Source of the DNA: Saprospiraceae bacterium
GTDB taxonomy: Bacteria > Bacteroidota > Bacteroidia > Chitinophagales > Saprospiraceae
DNA: 64,000 nt
Reading direction: 5' to 3'
Assembly: GCA_029263015.1 (NCBI GenBank)
Contig: JAJCYI010000128.1
Coordinates: 1-64,000, forward strand
Shown: positions 27,234 through 38,100 of the stretch, in pieces
Numbering within the stretch: position 1 is the first letter of the stretch
Layout of the letters: each line of letters starts with the position of its first letter
Made by a program: the position numbers and the translations under genes
The notes under the pieces: model-generated
Told to the model about the DNA's origin: nothing
Seen by the model: the letters and a program-made list of their open reading frames with translations, nothing else
Databases searched by the model: none

Positions 27234-28634
27234 TTAACTGTCAATATCCATAATTTGACTAATGAATCCCGCTTCTGCCTTTGTTAAATTCTCTTTTTTC
27301 AAATCAATTCCATAAACAATAAATTCACTATTTTGGCCAAACCAAGAATTGCCGGAAATCATTTCATTTTCTTTATTTTCTTCAATCGGATAAAGCAATC
27401 CACCTACTAATTTTTTATTTTTAGTTAGATAGTGTAAATAGGCCATGTAAGTATGAATTTGAAAAAAATCCTCACGATTCCTATTCCAATTTTCAAAACG
27501 CATCCGTTTATATTTCACATCGAATACCATTATAGTTCTGGCATTTTCCAATACGATATCCGGTCTTAACTCCCGCTTTAAAAAGCTATTGTCTCCATTT
27601 TCATAAGTGGGATATTTCTGTTTAGTATTTATTGCCCAATCATTTGAAAGTCCTTTTATAAGTAATTTCGCTAGGTATATTTCAAAAAGTTCGGCAACAT
27701 TGACAAGGTAAGCAGTGGTTTCTTTTTTGCCTTTTTCTTCCTCAGCAAGAGCAAAATTATTGATAATCATTTCGGCATAGTTCAAGACCTTTTTGTAAGC
27801 ATTATAGGATGGGTGCACTAATATCTTATGATTTTTTGCCCGGCGGATGGTATGTTTGCCCACGTATTTGTTCGAATTTCTTATTTGCAATTCTGTTTTG
27901 ATATTTTTTATTCGACTAACTATAGATTCGGAAAATATTTTATCAATAATAGAAATGGCTTTATGCAAAACATCAACAATATCCTGAACCGGCAACTGCT
28001 CTTTTGAATGGCTTTTTAGTTTTTGCCTCAAGGGTATATTATAGTTGATAAAATGATTGATATCAATATTCCCTATTACAGTAAAAGATTTTTGAGCTTT
28101 TCTCTGGTAAGATTTGGGCAATCCAAAAAGTGCAGATGCCCTTCCTAAACTTTGAATAAAAAGTTGAGCTAAAATAAATTTGAATTGATCTTTTGATTTG
28201 CCTTCTTTTACTGCGCTTACTATAATGTTTGGCAGATAAATATCATTTACAAAATTTATCATCCGCTGTAAAAAAGCCACTCCAAATCGGGAAGTTATTT
28301 CTACTTTTATACCCTCATGGTAAAGTACGCCGATATAGTTTCCTGTCTTTACAAAATAATTGTCGCCTTCTCTTTTTTCGATTCTTAATGCCGACCCCTC
28401 CTCTTTTAAGAACTCGTCAAGGTCAATTTCAGATGAAGTGCCTTTGATTGAAAATAGATGGACATTCTTTTTTGTTGTCAGGTTGTTTGGAAAAACTAAA
28501 GGTATACCAAACAAACCCTTTATGGAGGGTGATTTTTCTTTGAATTTTTCTTTGAATTTTTCTTCCGAAATTATATTTGACCAATTGCTATCTTCTCGAA
28601 CACAAAAATTATCTTTTATTTCAAGGGTTCTCAT
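27234..28634 (-). CDS. mcrC: McrC-type restriction endonuclease subunit
   Basis: 466 residues. McrC partners carry the nuclease of McrBC systems, and here the PD-(D/E)xK core is visible at about 355-378: ELRPDIVLENARTIMVFDVKYKR (Asp, then Asp-x-Lys). The N-terminal half has the McrC pattern (GNYIGVLYHEGIKVEITSRFG, then FLQRMINFV). The start overlaps the McrB stop as ATGA (28631-28634), so translation is coupled. The complex cuts DNA with methylated or otherwise modified bases after McrB has translocated on it. It may target modified phage DNA or a foreign methyltransferase. Confidence 0.9.
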   Translation of the reverse strand: MRTLEIKDNFCVREDSNWSNIISEEKFKEKFKEKSPSIKGLFGIPLVFPNNLTTKKNVHLFSIKGTSSEIDLDEFLKEEGSALRIEKREGDNYFVKTGNYIGVLYHEGIKVEITSRFGVAFLQRMINFVNDIYLPNIIVSAVKEGKSKDQFKFILAQLFIQSLGRASALFGLPKSYQRKAQKSFTVIGNIDINHFINYNIPLRQKLKSHSKEQLPVQDIVDVLHKAISIIDKIFSESIVSRIKNIKTELQIRNSNKYVGKHTIRRAKNHKILVHPSYNAYKKVLNYAEMIINNFALAEEEKGKKETTAYLVNVAELFEIYLAKLLIKGLSNDWAINTKQKYPTYENGDNSFLKRELRPDIVLENARTIMVFDVKYKRMRFENWNRNREDFFQIHTYMAYLHYLTKNKKLVGGLLYPIEENKENEMISGNSWFGQNSEFIVYGIDLKKENLTKAEAGFISQIMDIDS

Positions 28635-30439
28635 TTCTTACTGCTTTTTTCATTGCCTTTAGAATTCCCTGTTTCCTCTTTCTTCGTTTCTTTAAATTTT
28701 TCTTTCGCCTTTTTCAGATTCTCTTCAAGTTCACTTTCTTCAAATTGACTACGCATGTATTCTTTCAAAGTGGGCATTAAATACTTGTCAAACAGTTCTT
28801 CTTTTTTAGTGCTAAGTGTCCTTTTATATTTAATATCCGTAATCTTAAAAAAGAAGGTATGCCCAAATTCAAAGGCTTTCCCAAGATTAAGTCCGTCATT
28901 TCTGGAAATATATTTATTTAAATTCTCACAACTCGTTTTGTATTCACCTAAATCAAATTTAAACTCTTTTTCCTCCAGAACATTTTTCAATTTATCATAA
29001 TCGCATATTTTTTCTATCCACAAAAACCTCCTTCTCAATGCCAAATCGAATGCGTCAATGCTTCGGTCAACGTCATTCATGGCTCCGATAAAAAACAAGT
29101 TCTTAGGAATATAGAATTTTTCCCTTTCTCCTTCTTTATCATTTAGCAAATGTGAATATTGAGTTTCAATGGCATGTTCTTCACCCCTATATTCGTTTTC
29201 TATTAATGAAAGTGTCTCGCCAAATACCTGCGATAAATTAGCCCTGTTTATTTCATCAATAAACACAAAACATCCATGTTTTCGCATGGCATCTTGGAAG
29301 TCATTTATCTTTTCAAAATATTCCTCATTTTCTTTTGCCTTTTCACAAAACTTCCAAAACACCCCTTTGGTCGGTTTTAAACCAACTGTATTGTTTTCAT
29401 TCATCTCAGGCCTTATTCCCGCAATGAAATCTTCATAAGTGAAAGATGGGTGGAATTGGAGTTCAAGAAACCGCTCATCATTTGCATCTTGCTTTTTCAG
29501 CATTTTGAAAAATTCTTTTACTTGGTATGTTTTTCCTGTTCCTGGCGCACCATGGAAAATGATGTTTTTATTGGTTTCCAAGGCTTCAAAAATTTCTTCC
29601 ATGATGAGGTATTTGCTTTTGTAATCTAAGATTGTTTGGTCTAAGCCATTTTGTACTTCATCTTTTTTTAACTTGTCAATTACGTTGAAAAATTTATCTA
29701 AGATGTATCTTTCGTCATATTGGATTTCACTAATTTCACTTTTAAATCGATTATATAATTTCATGTATAATTTAGCGTGCCTTTCTGCTTTATTTTCTCC
29801 CGTACATTTAAAATCTTTTAAATATAGAATTGTTTCCATAGCATTTTTTGCCGCACCGTTGTATAGTGGGATAGCCTTCTTCCCATTGTTACCCGAAAGC
29901 GTCATGTAGAAGAGTATTTCTTTATATGCAGCCTCAAATTTATTTTTTAAAAATCTATCATGACCAATAAATTGGTCAGTATTATCATCTTTCCCGATAA
30001 ATATTGAAATACCATTCATCTCAATGCCATCATAGTCATCTTTTAATTTTTCCCCTAAGTCCTTTGCAAATTTATATAATTCTTTTTCGTCAAATCCTTC
30101 ATTTTTCCAATTGACAAACAGTCTTGCTTTATTGCCCACAGCATAAATTAGGCGTTCATTATTTATTTTATATTTCTCTTTTAATTTTCGAAACTGAGGA
30201 TTTTTAGTTTCTTGTCCAGAATTAAACAATTGCAATAGTGCTTTCAGGCTTGTATCTTGACCTTCCGATTTTAGGTTCTTGACCAAATTATAAACGCCTT
30301 TATGTTTTTCATAAGATTCAAAACCGATATGAATTGATTTTTCACATTCTGCGGATGGCGGGTCTTTAACATAATCAATGTATTTTTTGATTATGCCGTT
30401 TAGTTTTCCTAAAGAACCATTATTTTTTTCAGTATTCAT
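28631..30439 (-). CDS. mcrB: McrB-type AAA+ GTPase with an unrecognised N-terminal specificity region
   Basis: 602 residues. The C-terminal half is a McrB AAA+ motor: Walker A GAPGTGKT near residue 295, Walker B VFIDEINRANLSQ near 393, and the McrB-type MNDVDRSIDAFDLALRRRF with an Arg finger. The N-terminal 290 residues are charged and helical and do not look like the E. coli McrB DNA-binding domain. Part (AVGNKARLFVNWKNEGFDE, then GISIFIGKDDN) could be the module that reads the modified base. It is first in the mcrBC pair. Low GC relative to flanks hints at acquisition. Confidence 0.9.
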   Translation of the reverse strand: MNTEKNNGSLGKLNGIIKKYIDYVKDPPSAECEKSIHIGFESYEKHKGVYNLVKNLKSEGQDTSLKALLQLFNSGQETKNPQFRKLKEKYKINNERLIYAVGNKARLFVNWKNEGFDEKELYKFAKDLGEKLKDDYDGIEMNGISIFIGKDDNTDQFIGHDRFLKNKFEAAYKEILFYMTLSGNNGKKAIPLYNGAAKNAMETILYLKDFKCTGENKAERHAKLYMKLYNRFKSEISEIQYDERYILDKFFNVIDKLKKDEVQNGLDQTILDYKSKYLIMEEIFEALETNKNIIFHGAPGTGKTYQVKEFFKMLKKQDANDERFLELQFHPSFTYEDFIAGIRPEMNENNTVGLKPTKGVFWKFCEKAKENEEYFEKINDFQDAMRKHGCFVFIDEINRANLSQVFGETLSLIENEYRGEEHAIETQYSHLLNDKEGEREKFYIPKNLFFIGAMNDVDRSIDAFDLALRRRFLWIEKICDYDKLKNVLEEKEFKFDLGEYKTSCENLNKYISRNDGLNLGKAFEFGHTFFFKITDIKYKRTLSTKKEELFDKYLMPTLKEYMRSQFEESELEENLKKAKEKFKETKKEETGNSKGNEKSSKK

Positions 30440-30519
30440 ATCAAAACTATTTTTTTTCTGATATCTGATGAAAACACACTGACTTCCCCGATGTTTTATT
30501 GCATCCTCGTCCGCCTCCC

Positions 30520-33500
30520 CTACTCTTCCTTAATCAATATCACATCCAGCGCCATTTTCCTTACCAGTTCATTGAACAGCGGCACCTCCTTTTTTTTCAC
30601 GTCCTCGAATTTTACCAACCAGTCATCAACCTCCGCAAACAATTCATTTTTCAATTCAATGGCCTGGTCGGTAGGAGGATAATTTCCACTTGTCAAAGAA
30701 GTGAGGTGGCCAAGTTTGTTCGTCAAGCGGATTGGGAAATTCAATGGATCCTGGCGGGCCCGGTTCTTAGTTTGGTAAAGAGCTTCTTCCACTTCCGTCA
30801 TGACGGAATCAATGGCCTCGGCCTTATCAAATAGCTCTTTTAGGTTTTCGTCTTTCTTGTCCAGGCGTTTGGTGTAAGATTTCATCTGTCCCCGTATTTC
30901 TTTAATATCACCAATGGTTTCATGAGCTTCCGTGACTTTATCACGGATTTCCATCAGGTAATCAAATTGTTGCTGAAAACCCTTGGAAGACGTTGACGAT
31001 CTTGGATCAGCAATTATTTTGAAACCGTGTTCCTGAATATCTTCCCCCACCGTCATGCGGACTTTGTAATCACCAGGCACTGTAGTTGGGCCGTTCAGAC
31101 TAGCCCACCAGAGTATCATGCCTTTGAAATCTTTGGCATTTCCATAGCGCATGTTCCAGTTAAAGGTGTTGGCACCAGATTCGACCTTGAGTTTGTCCTT
31201 CCTCTCTTTGGCTTTGGAGGAAAACTCCCGAATCACCACCCCATCGGATTCCAGAAAAGCAATTTTGACCTCCGTTTCAGCAGTATCCAAATCGGCCAAA
31301 TAGAAATGTACATTCACTCCACCCTTGTGGTTCAGGCCCTCGCCACGGGGATTACGTCGCTGCGCGCCCGGCATCCGGTAACTGTCCATTGGATCAAAAA
31401 GGTGGATTTTTTTGGCAGCTACCTCTTTGTTCATTTGATGTAAAACAGTCAGGTCGTCAATCACCCAAAGACTGCGGCCCTGGGTGGCAGCGATAAGGTT
31501 GTCGTTTTTCACGGCGAGGTCTGTGATTGGGACAACAGGCAGATTCAATTGGAACGGTTGCCAGTTCGCGCCATCATCAAAGCTAACATACATACCGCTC
31601 TCCGTTCCTGCATACAAAAGACCACGATGATTTGGGTCGGTCCGAACCACACGGGTAAAATGATCATCGGGAATGCCATTTACAATCTTCGTCCACGTTT
31701 TACCAAAATCCGTTGTTTTATATAAAAACGGCCTGTAATCGCCCCATTTGTACATGGTAGCTGCGAGGTAGCAGCCGCCATCCTCAAACGGGCTTGGCTC
31801 AATGCTGTTTATCATGATCCATTCTGGCATGTTGGGTGGGGTCACGTTTTCCCAATTTTGGCCACCATCTTTGCTTACATGGACCAATCCATCATCACTG
31901 CCGGTCCAGAGCAGGTCTTTTACACGGGGGCTTTCCGCCGCTGCGAAAATGGTGCAGTAGTATTCAACCGCTGTATTGTCTTTGGTGATGGGGCCACCCG
32001 ATGGGCCTTGTTTCGACTTGTCGTCGCGGGTCAAGTCGGGGCTGATAGTCTGCCAGCTTTGGCCTTCATTGGTGGTCACGTGCAGGTGATTGGAAGCAGT
32101 ATATAGTTTCTTTGGATCATGTGGTGAAAAGAAAATCGGGAAATTCCATTGGAATCGGTATTTCATGTCCTCCACCCCATGCCCCATTGGGTTGTCGGGC
32201 CATACATTGACCGCCCGCTGGAAATTGGTGCGATGATCCTTCCTCCTGAGCAGCCCGTCGTAGCACCCACCATAGACAATATCATTATTGGTCGGGTCAA
32301 TGGCAATGTGGCCACATTCGCAGCCTGCCGTGTTTTCCCAATCATCTTCCCCAATAGAACCTCCCCCGCTGCGGTGGGCAATGCGGATGGTGCTGTTGTC
32401 CTGCTGTGCTGCATAAATTCGATAAGGAAAATGATTATCTGTCGTCACTCGATAAAATTGAGCGGTAGGTTGGTTGTGGTAAGTAGTCCAAGTTTCGCCA
32501 CCATCAAAGGTTACTTGTCCACCGCCATCATCGGCGATGACCATGCGTTGTGGGTTTTCTGGTGCAATCCAAAGGTCGTGGTGATCGCCGTGTGGTGCAT
32601 TGCTCGCCTCAAAAGTTTTCCCACCATCTTTAGATTTGTGGTACCGAACGTTCATAACATAAATCACATCTTCATCTTGTGGATCTGCATAAATACGGGA
32701 ATAGTACCAGGCCCGCTGACGGAGGCTGCGGCTTGTATTTATTTTCCGCCAGGTTTTCCCAGCATCTTCTGAGCGGAACAAGCCTCCGTTTTTGTTTTCA
32801 ATAATAGCCCAAACACGGTTGGAATTAGCAGGCGAAACAGTCACCCCGATAATCCCTATGGTATCTTTCGGCAGGCCTTCATTTTGGGTGATCTCCGTCC
32901 ACGTATCACCACTGTCGGTACTTTTCCAAAGGGCTGAACCGTCTCCTCCGCTCGACAAATCATAAGCTGTTCGGCGAATCCGCCAGGTGGAGGCATACAA
33001 TATACGTGGGTTGTTTGGGTCAAATGTAAGGTCAACAGCTCCAGCGGTGCTATTGGCAAATAGGACTCTCTTCCAACTCTGACCACCATCCATACTTTTG
33101 TAAACACCACGCTCTTCCGTGTCCTTAAAAAGATCGCCCATTACTGCGGCATAAACGATATCTGGATTTTTTGGATGAATGCGGATACGGGAAATATGGC
33201 GACTGTTTTCCAGGCCCATTTGCTTCCAGGTCTTGCCAGCATCGACGGTTTTCCAAATGCCATAGCCATAAGATACATTTCCCCGTACCGTCTGTTCTCC
33301 GCCGCCAACATAAATGACATTTTGGTCACTTTCTGCAACCGATACGACGCCAATTGAGCCTCCAAAAAAACCATCGGAAATATTCTCCCATGACCGGCCT
33401 CCATCTTCCGTCCGCCAAACACCTCCGCCAGCACCTCCAAAATAATAGAGGTTGGGTTTGCCCGGCACACCTGTTACAGCACAGGAACGGCCTCCCCGAA

Positions 33501-33663
33501 AAGGGCCGATGCTCCGCCATTCAAGCGATTTGTATATGTCTTCATCGAAGCTGACTGCCGGTGCAGGGCGGTCATTGGTTTGTTGTTTTTTCTTTTGTGA
33601 AAATAGCAGAGTAGGTAATAATAGAAGACCGATTAAAGCGGCCAGGTAATAGTAGTTGCGCAT
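30520..33663 (-). CDS. large secreted Asp-box (VPS10/sortilin-like) propeller protein
   Basis: 1047 residues. A signal peptide (about 1-22, ends TLLFSQ) is followed by two long sets of Asp-box/BNR repeats, for example TEDGGRSWENIS, SMDGGQSWKRV, SEDAGKTWRKI and TTDFGKTWTKI. This matches the sortilin-N/BNR proteins often annotated as glycosyl-hydrolase-like in Bacteroidota. The last 300 residues change to a charged helical region (KSYTKRLDKKDENLKELF), and no T9SS domain is visible. The role is unknown; exported and probably periplasmic or surface-bound by analogy. The region between McrB and this gene is only 80 bp, with no terminator seen. Confidence 0.85.
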   Translation of the reverse strand: MRNYYYLAALIGLLLLPTLLFSQKKKQQTNDRPAPAVSFDEDIYKSLEWRSIGPFRGGRSCAVTGVPGKPNLYYFGGAGGGVWRTEDGGRSWENISDGFFGGSIGVVSVAESDQNVIYVGGGEQTVRGNVSYGYGIWKTVDAGKTWKQMGLENSRHISRIRIHPKNPDIVYAAVMGDLFKDTEERGVYKSMDGGQSWKRVLFANSTAGAVDLTFDPNNPRILYASTWRIRRTAYDLSSGGDGSALWKSTDSGDTWTEITQNEGLPKDTIGIIGVTVSPANSNRVWAIIENKNGGLFRSEDAGKTWRKINTSRSLRQRAWYYSRIYADPQDEDVIYVMNVRYHKSKDGGKTFEASNAPHGDHHDLWIAPENPQRMVIADDGGGQVTFDGGETWTTYHNQPTAQFYRVTTDNHFPYRIYAAQQDNSTIRIAHRSGGGSIGEDDWENTAGCECGHIAIDPTNNDIVYGGCYDGLLRRKDHRTNFQRAVNVWPDNPMGHGVEDMKYRFQWNFPIFFSPHDPKKLYTASNHLHVTTNEGQSWQTISPDLTRDDKSKQGPSGGPITKDNTAVEYYCTIFAAAESPRVKDLLWTGSDDGLVHVSKDGGQNWENVTPPNMPEWIMINSIEPSPFEDGGCYLAATMYKWGDYRPFLYKTTDFGKTWTKIVNGIPDDHFTRVVRTDPNHRGLLYAGTESGMYVSFDDGANWQPFQLNLPVVPITDLAVKNDNLIAATQGRSLWVIDDLTVLHQMNKEVAAKKIHLFDPMDSYRMPGAQRRNPRGEGLNHKGGVNVHFYLADLDTAETEVKIAFLESDGVVIREFSSKAKERKDKLKVESGANTFNWNMRYGNAKDFKGMILWWASLNGPTTVPGDYKVRMTVGEDIQEHGFKIIADPRSSTSSKGFQQQFDYLMEIRDKVTEAHETIGDIKEIRGQMKSYTKRLDKKDENLKELFDKAEAIDSVMTEVEEALYQTKNRARQDPLNFPIRLTNKLGHLTSLTSGNYPPTDQAIELKNELFAEVDDWLVKFEDVKKKEVPLFNELVRKMALDVILIKEE

Positions 33664-33916
33664 GATTAAAGCCTTTTGAAAAGTTGAGAGTTTGAAATTT
33701 TGGGCAAAATAGGGAATTGGATTAAATAATGCCTAATAGGTGGGGAATAAGGGGCAAAAGGTCTTTGGCAGGGTTGGAATTAAATCCCCACTTTGCCGGA
33801 AGGCGGAAGCACAGGAAATTAATCATTTACCTTTTCACATTTCAGGACATGTGTTATTTATAGAATTTATATACAAAGAAATCAGCCATACTGGTAAACG
33901 GGTCAAAAAGTGGAAA

Positions 33917-34639
33917 ATGAGAACATGCCTAACATTGTTACTTCTTACGATTATCACAATCAATCTCCAATCCCAATCTAACAATTCGGAACAGCCTGTT
34001 AATGGTCTTTTTGTAACTGCGTACGTTAGTCCCAATCTTTTCCTCTTCATAAATAAACCATCTCCTTATTTGAAGTGGGGTGACAGCATAAATGGCATTG
34101 GCAGTGTTTCGTCAGGGATAAATCTGTATTTAACAAAGAATAAAAACCTCTTTTCATTCGGAGTCATGCACGTAAATCAAACTTATTCTTTTAACAACGA
34201 TACAACATATTTCAATTACCTGTTTAATTCATTTCCAGATTACCCATTTCTTAAACTGAAATATCAAAACAGGTTTGTTGGAGCAGCATTTGGCTATGGG
34301 AGACAATTGTCTAGAGGCAAGGCGGGCAAATGGACTACATATTTATTCAGCAATATTTCAAACGAATTCTTGTACAGGACCAAATTGGCTATTCAATATT
34401 TTGAATCGGGTAATGCCAATGAAGAAGTCACGAGAAGGATGCTGGCATCGTTTCAGAACAATGCGTACCAGACGAGGCTTCTTTTGGGCATCGGAGGGCA
34501 CTCGTCATTCCCTAAGAAAAGGCTTGCATTACACTATAACATCTATTCTCAAGCCCTGGTGAAAGTCATCAATGAAGAGTTCATGCGAATGCCTTTTGGG
34601 TTTGGCGTTACATTCGGTGTTACATTTAACATCAAGTAG
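33917..34639 (+). CDS. outer-membrane beta-barrel-like protein
   Basis: 240 residues from ATG 33917, which gives a signal peptide (MRTCLTLLLLTII to INLQSQ). The open frame starts 59 codons earlier, but that stretch has no signal and overlaps a degenerate palindrome. The mature part is a run of amphipathic beta strands (SSGINLYLTKNKNLFSFGV, RFVGAAFGYGRQL) and ends GFGVTFGVTFNIK, with an aromatic/aliphatic alternation typical of a small barrel. The porin-like fold is inferred. No relative is recognised. The gene after it is 547 bp away. Confidence 0.7.
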   Translation: MRTCLTLLLLTIITINLQSQSNNSEQPVNGLFVTAYVSPNLFLFINKPSPYLKWGDSINGIGSVSSGINLYLTKNKNLFSFGVMHVNQTYSFNNDTTYFNYLFNSFPDYPFLKLKYQNRFVGAAFGYGRQLSRGKAGKWTTYLFSNISNEFLYRTKLAIQYFESGNANEEVTRRMLASFQNNAYQTRLLLGIGGHSSFPKKRLALHYNIYSQALVKVINEEFMRMPFGFGVTFGVTFNIK

Positions 34640-34681
34640 CATTTCAGAGCAATTGGAACTTCGCCAGCGATTGTTCCATCA

Positions 34682-34704
34682 GGGTGGGAATTGGATTCCC
34701 ACCC
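34682..34704. repeat. palindrome, GGGAATT family
   Basis: GGGTGGGAAT and ATTCCCACCC flank a 3-base centre (TGG). It shares the GGGAATTnAATTCCC core with the palindromes at 14,978 and 16,283. A more degenerate relative (TTGGAATTAAATCC) is near 33,774-33,787. The 547-bp gap 34,640-35,186 holds this repeat and a second weak inverted repeat near 35,060-35,135 (ACGGTCAACGG against CCGTCAACCGT), but no gene. Confidence 0.75.
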
Positions 34705-35186
34705 CCCTTCAAATTAAACCAAAAAATAATACGTCCAGCCCAATCAGCAAACACTTGCCCAAAAGCAATTTAAACATGATAAAATAAAACATATTAAAAA
34801 TTACCCGAATTATGGTAGATCAAAAAACGGCTTCTGGAAACGTTTTTGACAACTGGAAAGTCATCTATCAAAAATAACCAGATTGATTTAGAGCGCCATT
34901 GAAAATTTCTTAACTAGATTTTGAGAAAAAATTTTGACATGCAAGGGCTTCATTCAGACATACTTTGAGAAAACTATCTTCCTGCCCTTGCTACTCCTTT
35001 CCTCCTCCTAATTTCAAATCATTTTAGACTCAAGAAAAGAACTGGAAAGTTGTCCGGCAACGGTCAACGGTAGGCGGTAAACTCTTGAAGGTATTTCACG
35101 ATACTTTCTGACCACCGTCAACCGTTTTCCGCATACGGCCTGCATTCCAGCTACTCCAATTCTTTAACATTAAACCCAATTTCAGT

Positions 35187-38100
35187 ATGAAACCGGCAGT
35201 TACTAACCCGGATTTCAGGAGGCTGTGCTATGCACTGACTATAGTTTCCTGCTTATTCACAACTAAAGCTTTCACACAACCCACTCCAGAAGTGATCGGT
35301 GCATCCACCGCTTGCCAAGGGGAGGTTTATCTTTATTACACCCCATATACAGCGGGAAATTCCTACCTCTGGTCTGTTTCGTCCGGGGGCACAATTATTT
35401 CACCGCTAAATGAAAATTCGGTGTACGTTGAATGGGATGGCCCGCTCAATAGTGAACAATGGATCTTGGTCGAAGAATCTGACGGCGCCAATATGCCTGT
35501 GATCGATGAGTTGACCGTTTACATCGCGAGCAATGTTCTTTCCTGCGAAAACAACATCAATATTTCATTGGATCAATCTGGTTCAGCGGTAATAATTCCA
35601 GAAATGCTGTTGGACGGAAACTACCTTTCATACGAAAATTTCTATGTGTCGTTGTCTTTGCCAAATGGTGTACCGCTTGGCGACATTGTCACGTGCGCAT
35701 TTATTGGGCAGACCATTACCGGACGGGTGACCGATGAATGTTCAGGCAACACCTGCTGGTCAATCATAAAAGTGGAGGATAAAAAACCACCGCTTTGGGA
35801 ATGCCCAATCGATACGGTTGAAATTGCCTGTGATACTGATTTGGATAATTACCCATATCCTCCAGTGGAAGACAATTGTGATGTTGACATAGATGTCTCA
35901 TTGACAGGACTTCAGATCAACAACAGTGATGTTTGCCTTGGCGTGACCATCACCAGGCATTGGATAGCCACCGATGATTATGACAATGATTCTTATTGCG
36001 TGCAGGTGTTGTACATCAGCCCCGATCAAGATGTTGTATTTCCCGAAGACAGGGTTTGGCTGTGCAAGCAATATGGAGAATACCCTCATCTGACAGACCC
36101 CACTAAATTTACTGATTCATTAGGTACAACTGGTTCGGGCGTGCCCATTGGCGCTATCGGACCTTTTTGTCCTTATAGCTATTCCAACCACGATGATACC
36201 TTAAATACTTGTGGGAATACCTTTAAAATCATCAGAACCTGGACGGTGCTCAACTGGTGTACGCAACAGGTCGTCACCACCGACATCAACGGTGATGACA
36301 ATGAGCAGATCATCAAGATTTTGGATGTTACCAAACCTGACTTGAGTGTCCCTCAAGTTATTTTGAGCATTACCGAGCCAGGCCCATCTGCCATCTTGTG
36401 CCGTTCACAAGGCTTCTTGCCAGCCCCAACTGTATTTGATTCATGTGGCGGTGTGACAGTTAAAATATTTACTGGAATAGGCGAAGCTATTTACCAAAAT
36501 GGCGTGGATGGTAAGGAAGGTGGATTTGTACCAAGCCCAGGGTTAAGCCTCGGCGAACATACCATTACCTACAAAGCCATTGATGATTGTGGAAATGTAA
36601 CAGAGATTTTGGTCACAGCTACCGTGATCGATGATATAGCACCCACAGCGATTTGTGATGAAATAACAAGCGTGAGCCTCGACCAATTCGGCAGTTCTTT
36701 CGTTTTTGCGGAAACGTTTGACGATGGCAGCCACGACAATTGCTGCATTGGCGACATGCTGGTGAAACGGATGGGCGAACCTGATGGGAATTTTGGTCCT
36801 GTAATACCGATTGATTGCAGCGATGATACAGTAACCGTGATATTCCGTGTGTTCGATTGTTTCGACAACTATGCTGAATGCATGGTCTTGGTAGAAGTAG
36901 AAGATAAGTTACCTCCCATTTGTGTCGCTCCGCAACAAAAGATCATTCAATGTACCGATCTCCCACCAGATATTGACCAGGATTATGTGGAGAGCTTTGG
37001 CGAAGCCCTAACTGTTGACAATTGTAACTCTACTGTCGTTGAATTGCCTTTTGCTACTAATATCAATGCATGCGGCGAAGGACATATCATTCGTTTTTTC
37101 ACTGCAGTCGATGATGCTGGAAATCAGTCTCAAGGCATTTGCGAACAACATATTTATGTGAACCCAGTATCGGATTGGCTCATCAATTTTCCACCAAATT
37201 GGGTTGGAGAATGTGGAGATTCCATTGCTTCCATTGATCTGCTTTTTGGAGAATTTGGATGTGAGCAATTGGCATACAGTTTTTCCGACCAATATTTCAA
37301 TGTCACCACGGACAGTCTTTGTTTTAAAATAGTCCGCACCTGGAAAGTCGTCAATTGGTGTACCTACGATCCAAACCTCGATCCGATCAAAATTGCCACC
37401 GATACATTTGGTGTGCTCGTAGATGAGGAGGATTACAACAATTTTGGAGCGTATGAATACCAGCAGATCATTATGATTCAGGATGATACGCCACCTGAGT
37501 TGTCAGCACCATTCAGTTTTGAGTTTTGCACAGGCGACACTGCTTGCGCAACAGGCCCTGCATTTCTGCCGATCCAGATCGATGGAGAATGCACCACGGA
37601 CATCGAAATTGTACACCTGATCGACCTTGGCAAGGACGGCAGCTATGAAGTGAACGGCACTGGATTCTTCGACGGCATTTTGCCCATCGGTGTTCATAGC
37701 ATTCGCTATATCGTGGAAGACGGATGTGGAAATGATGCAGAGATTGAATTTGATTTCGAAATAAAAGATTGCAAAAAACCGACCCCAGTTTGCTCGAATG
37801 GACTGATCGTCGAAATCATGCAAACCGGTATGGTGGAGGTTTGTGCGGATGACCTGCTTGATTATGCCGTAGAGAATTGTCCAGGGCCACTCCAAGTCTC
37901 ATTTTCGGTTGATGTTGATGATGTTTGTCACACGTTCGATTGTGATGATCTAGGTCAAAACCCAGTACAGATTTGGGTAACCGATGCTGCTGGCAATGCA
38001 GACTATTGCGACAATTTCATCATTTTACAGGATAACATGGATCATTGTTCCGGTCAGCCATTGGTTGGTTTTATTTCAACCCATACTGATGATGATCCTG

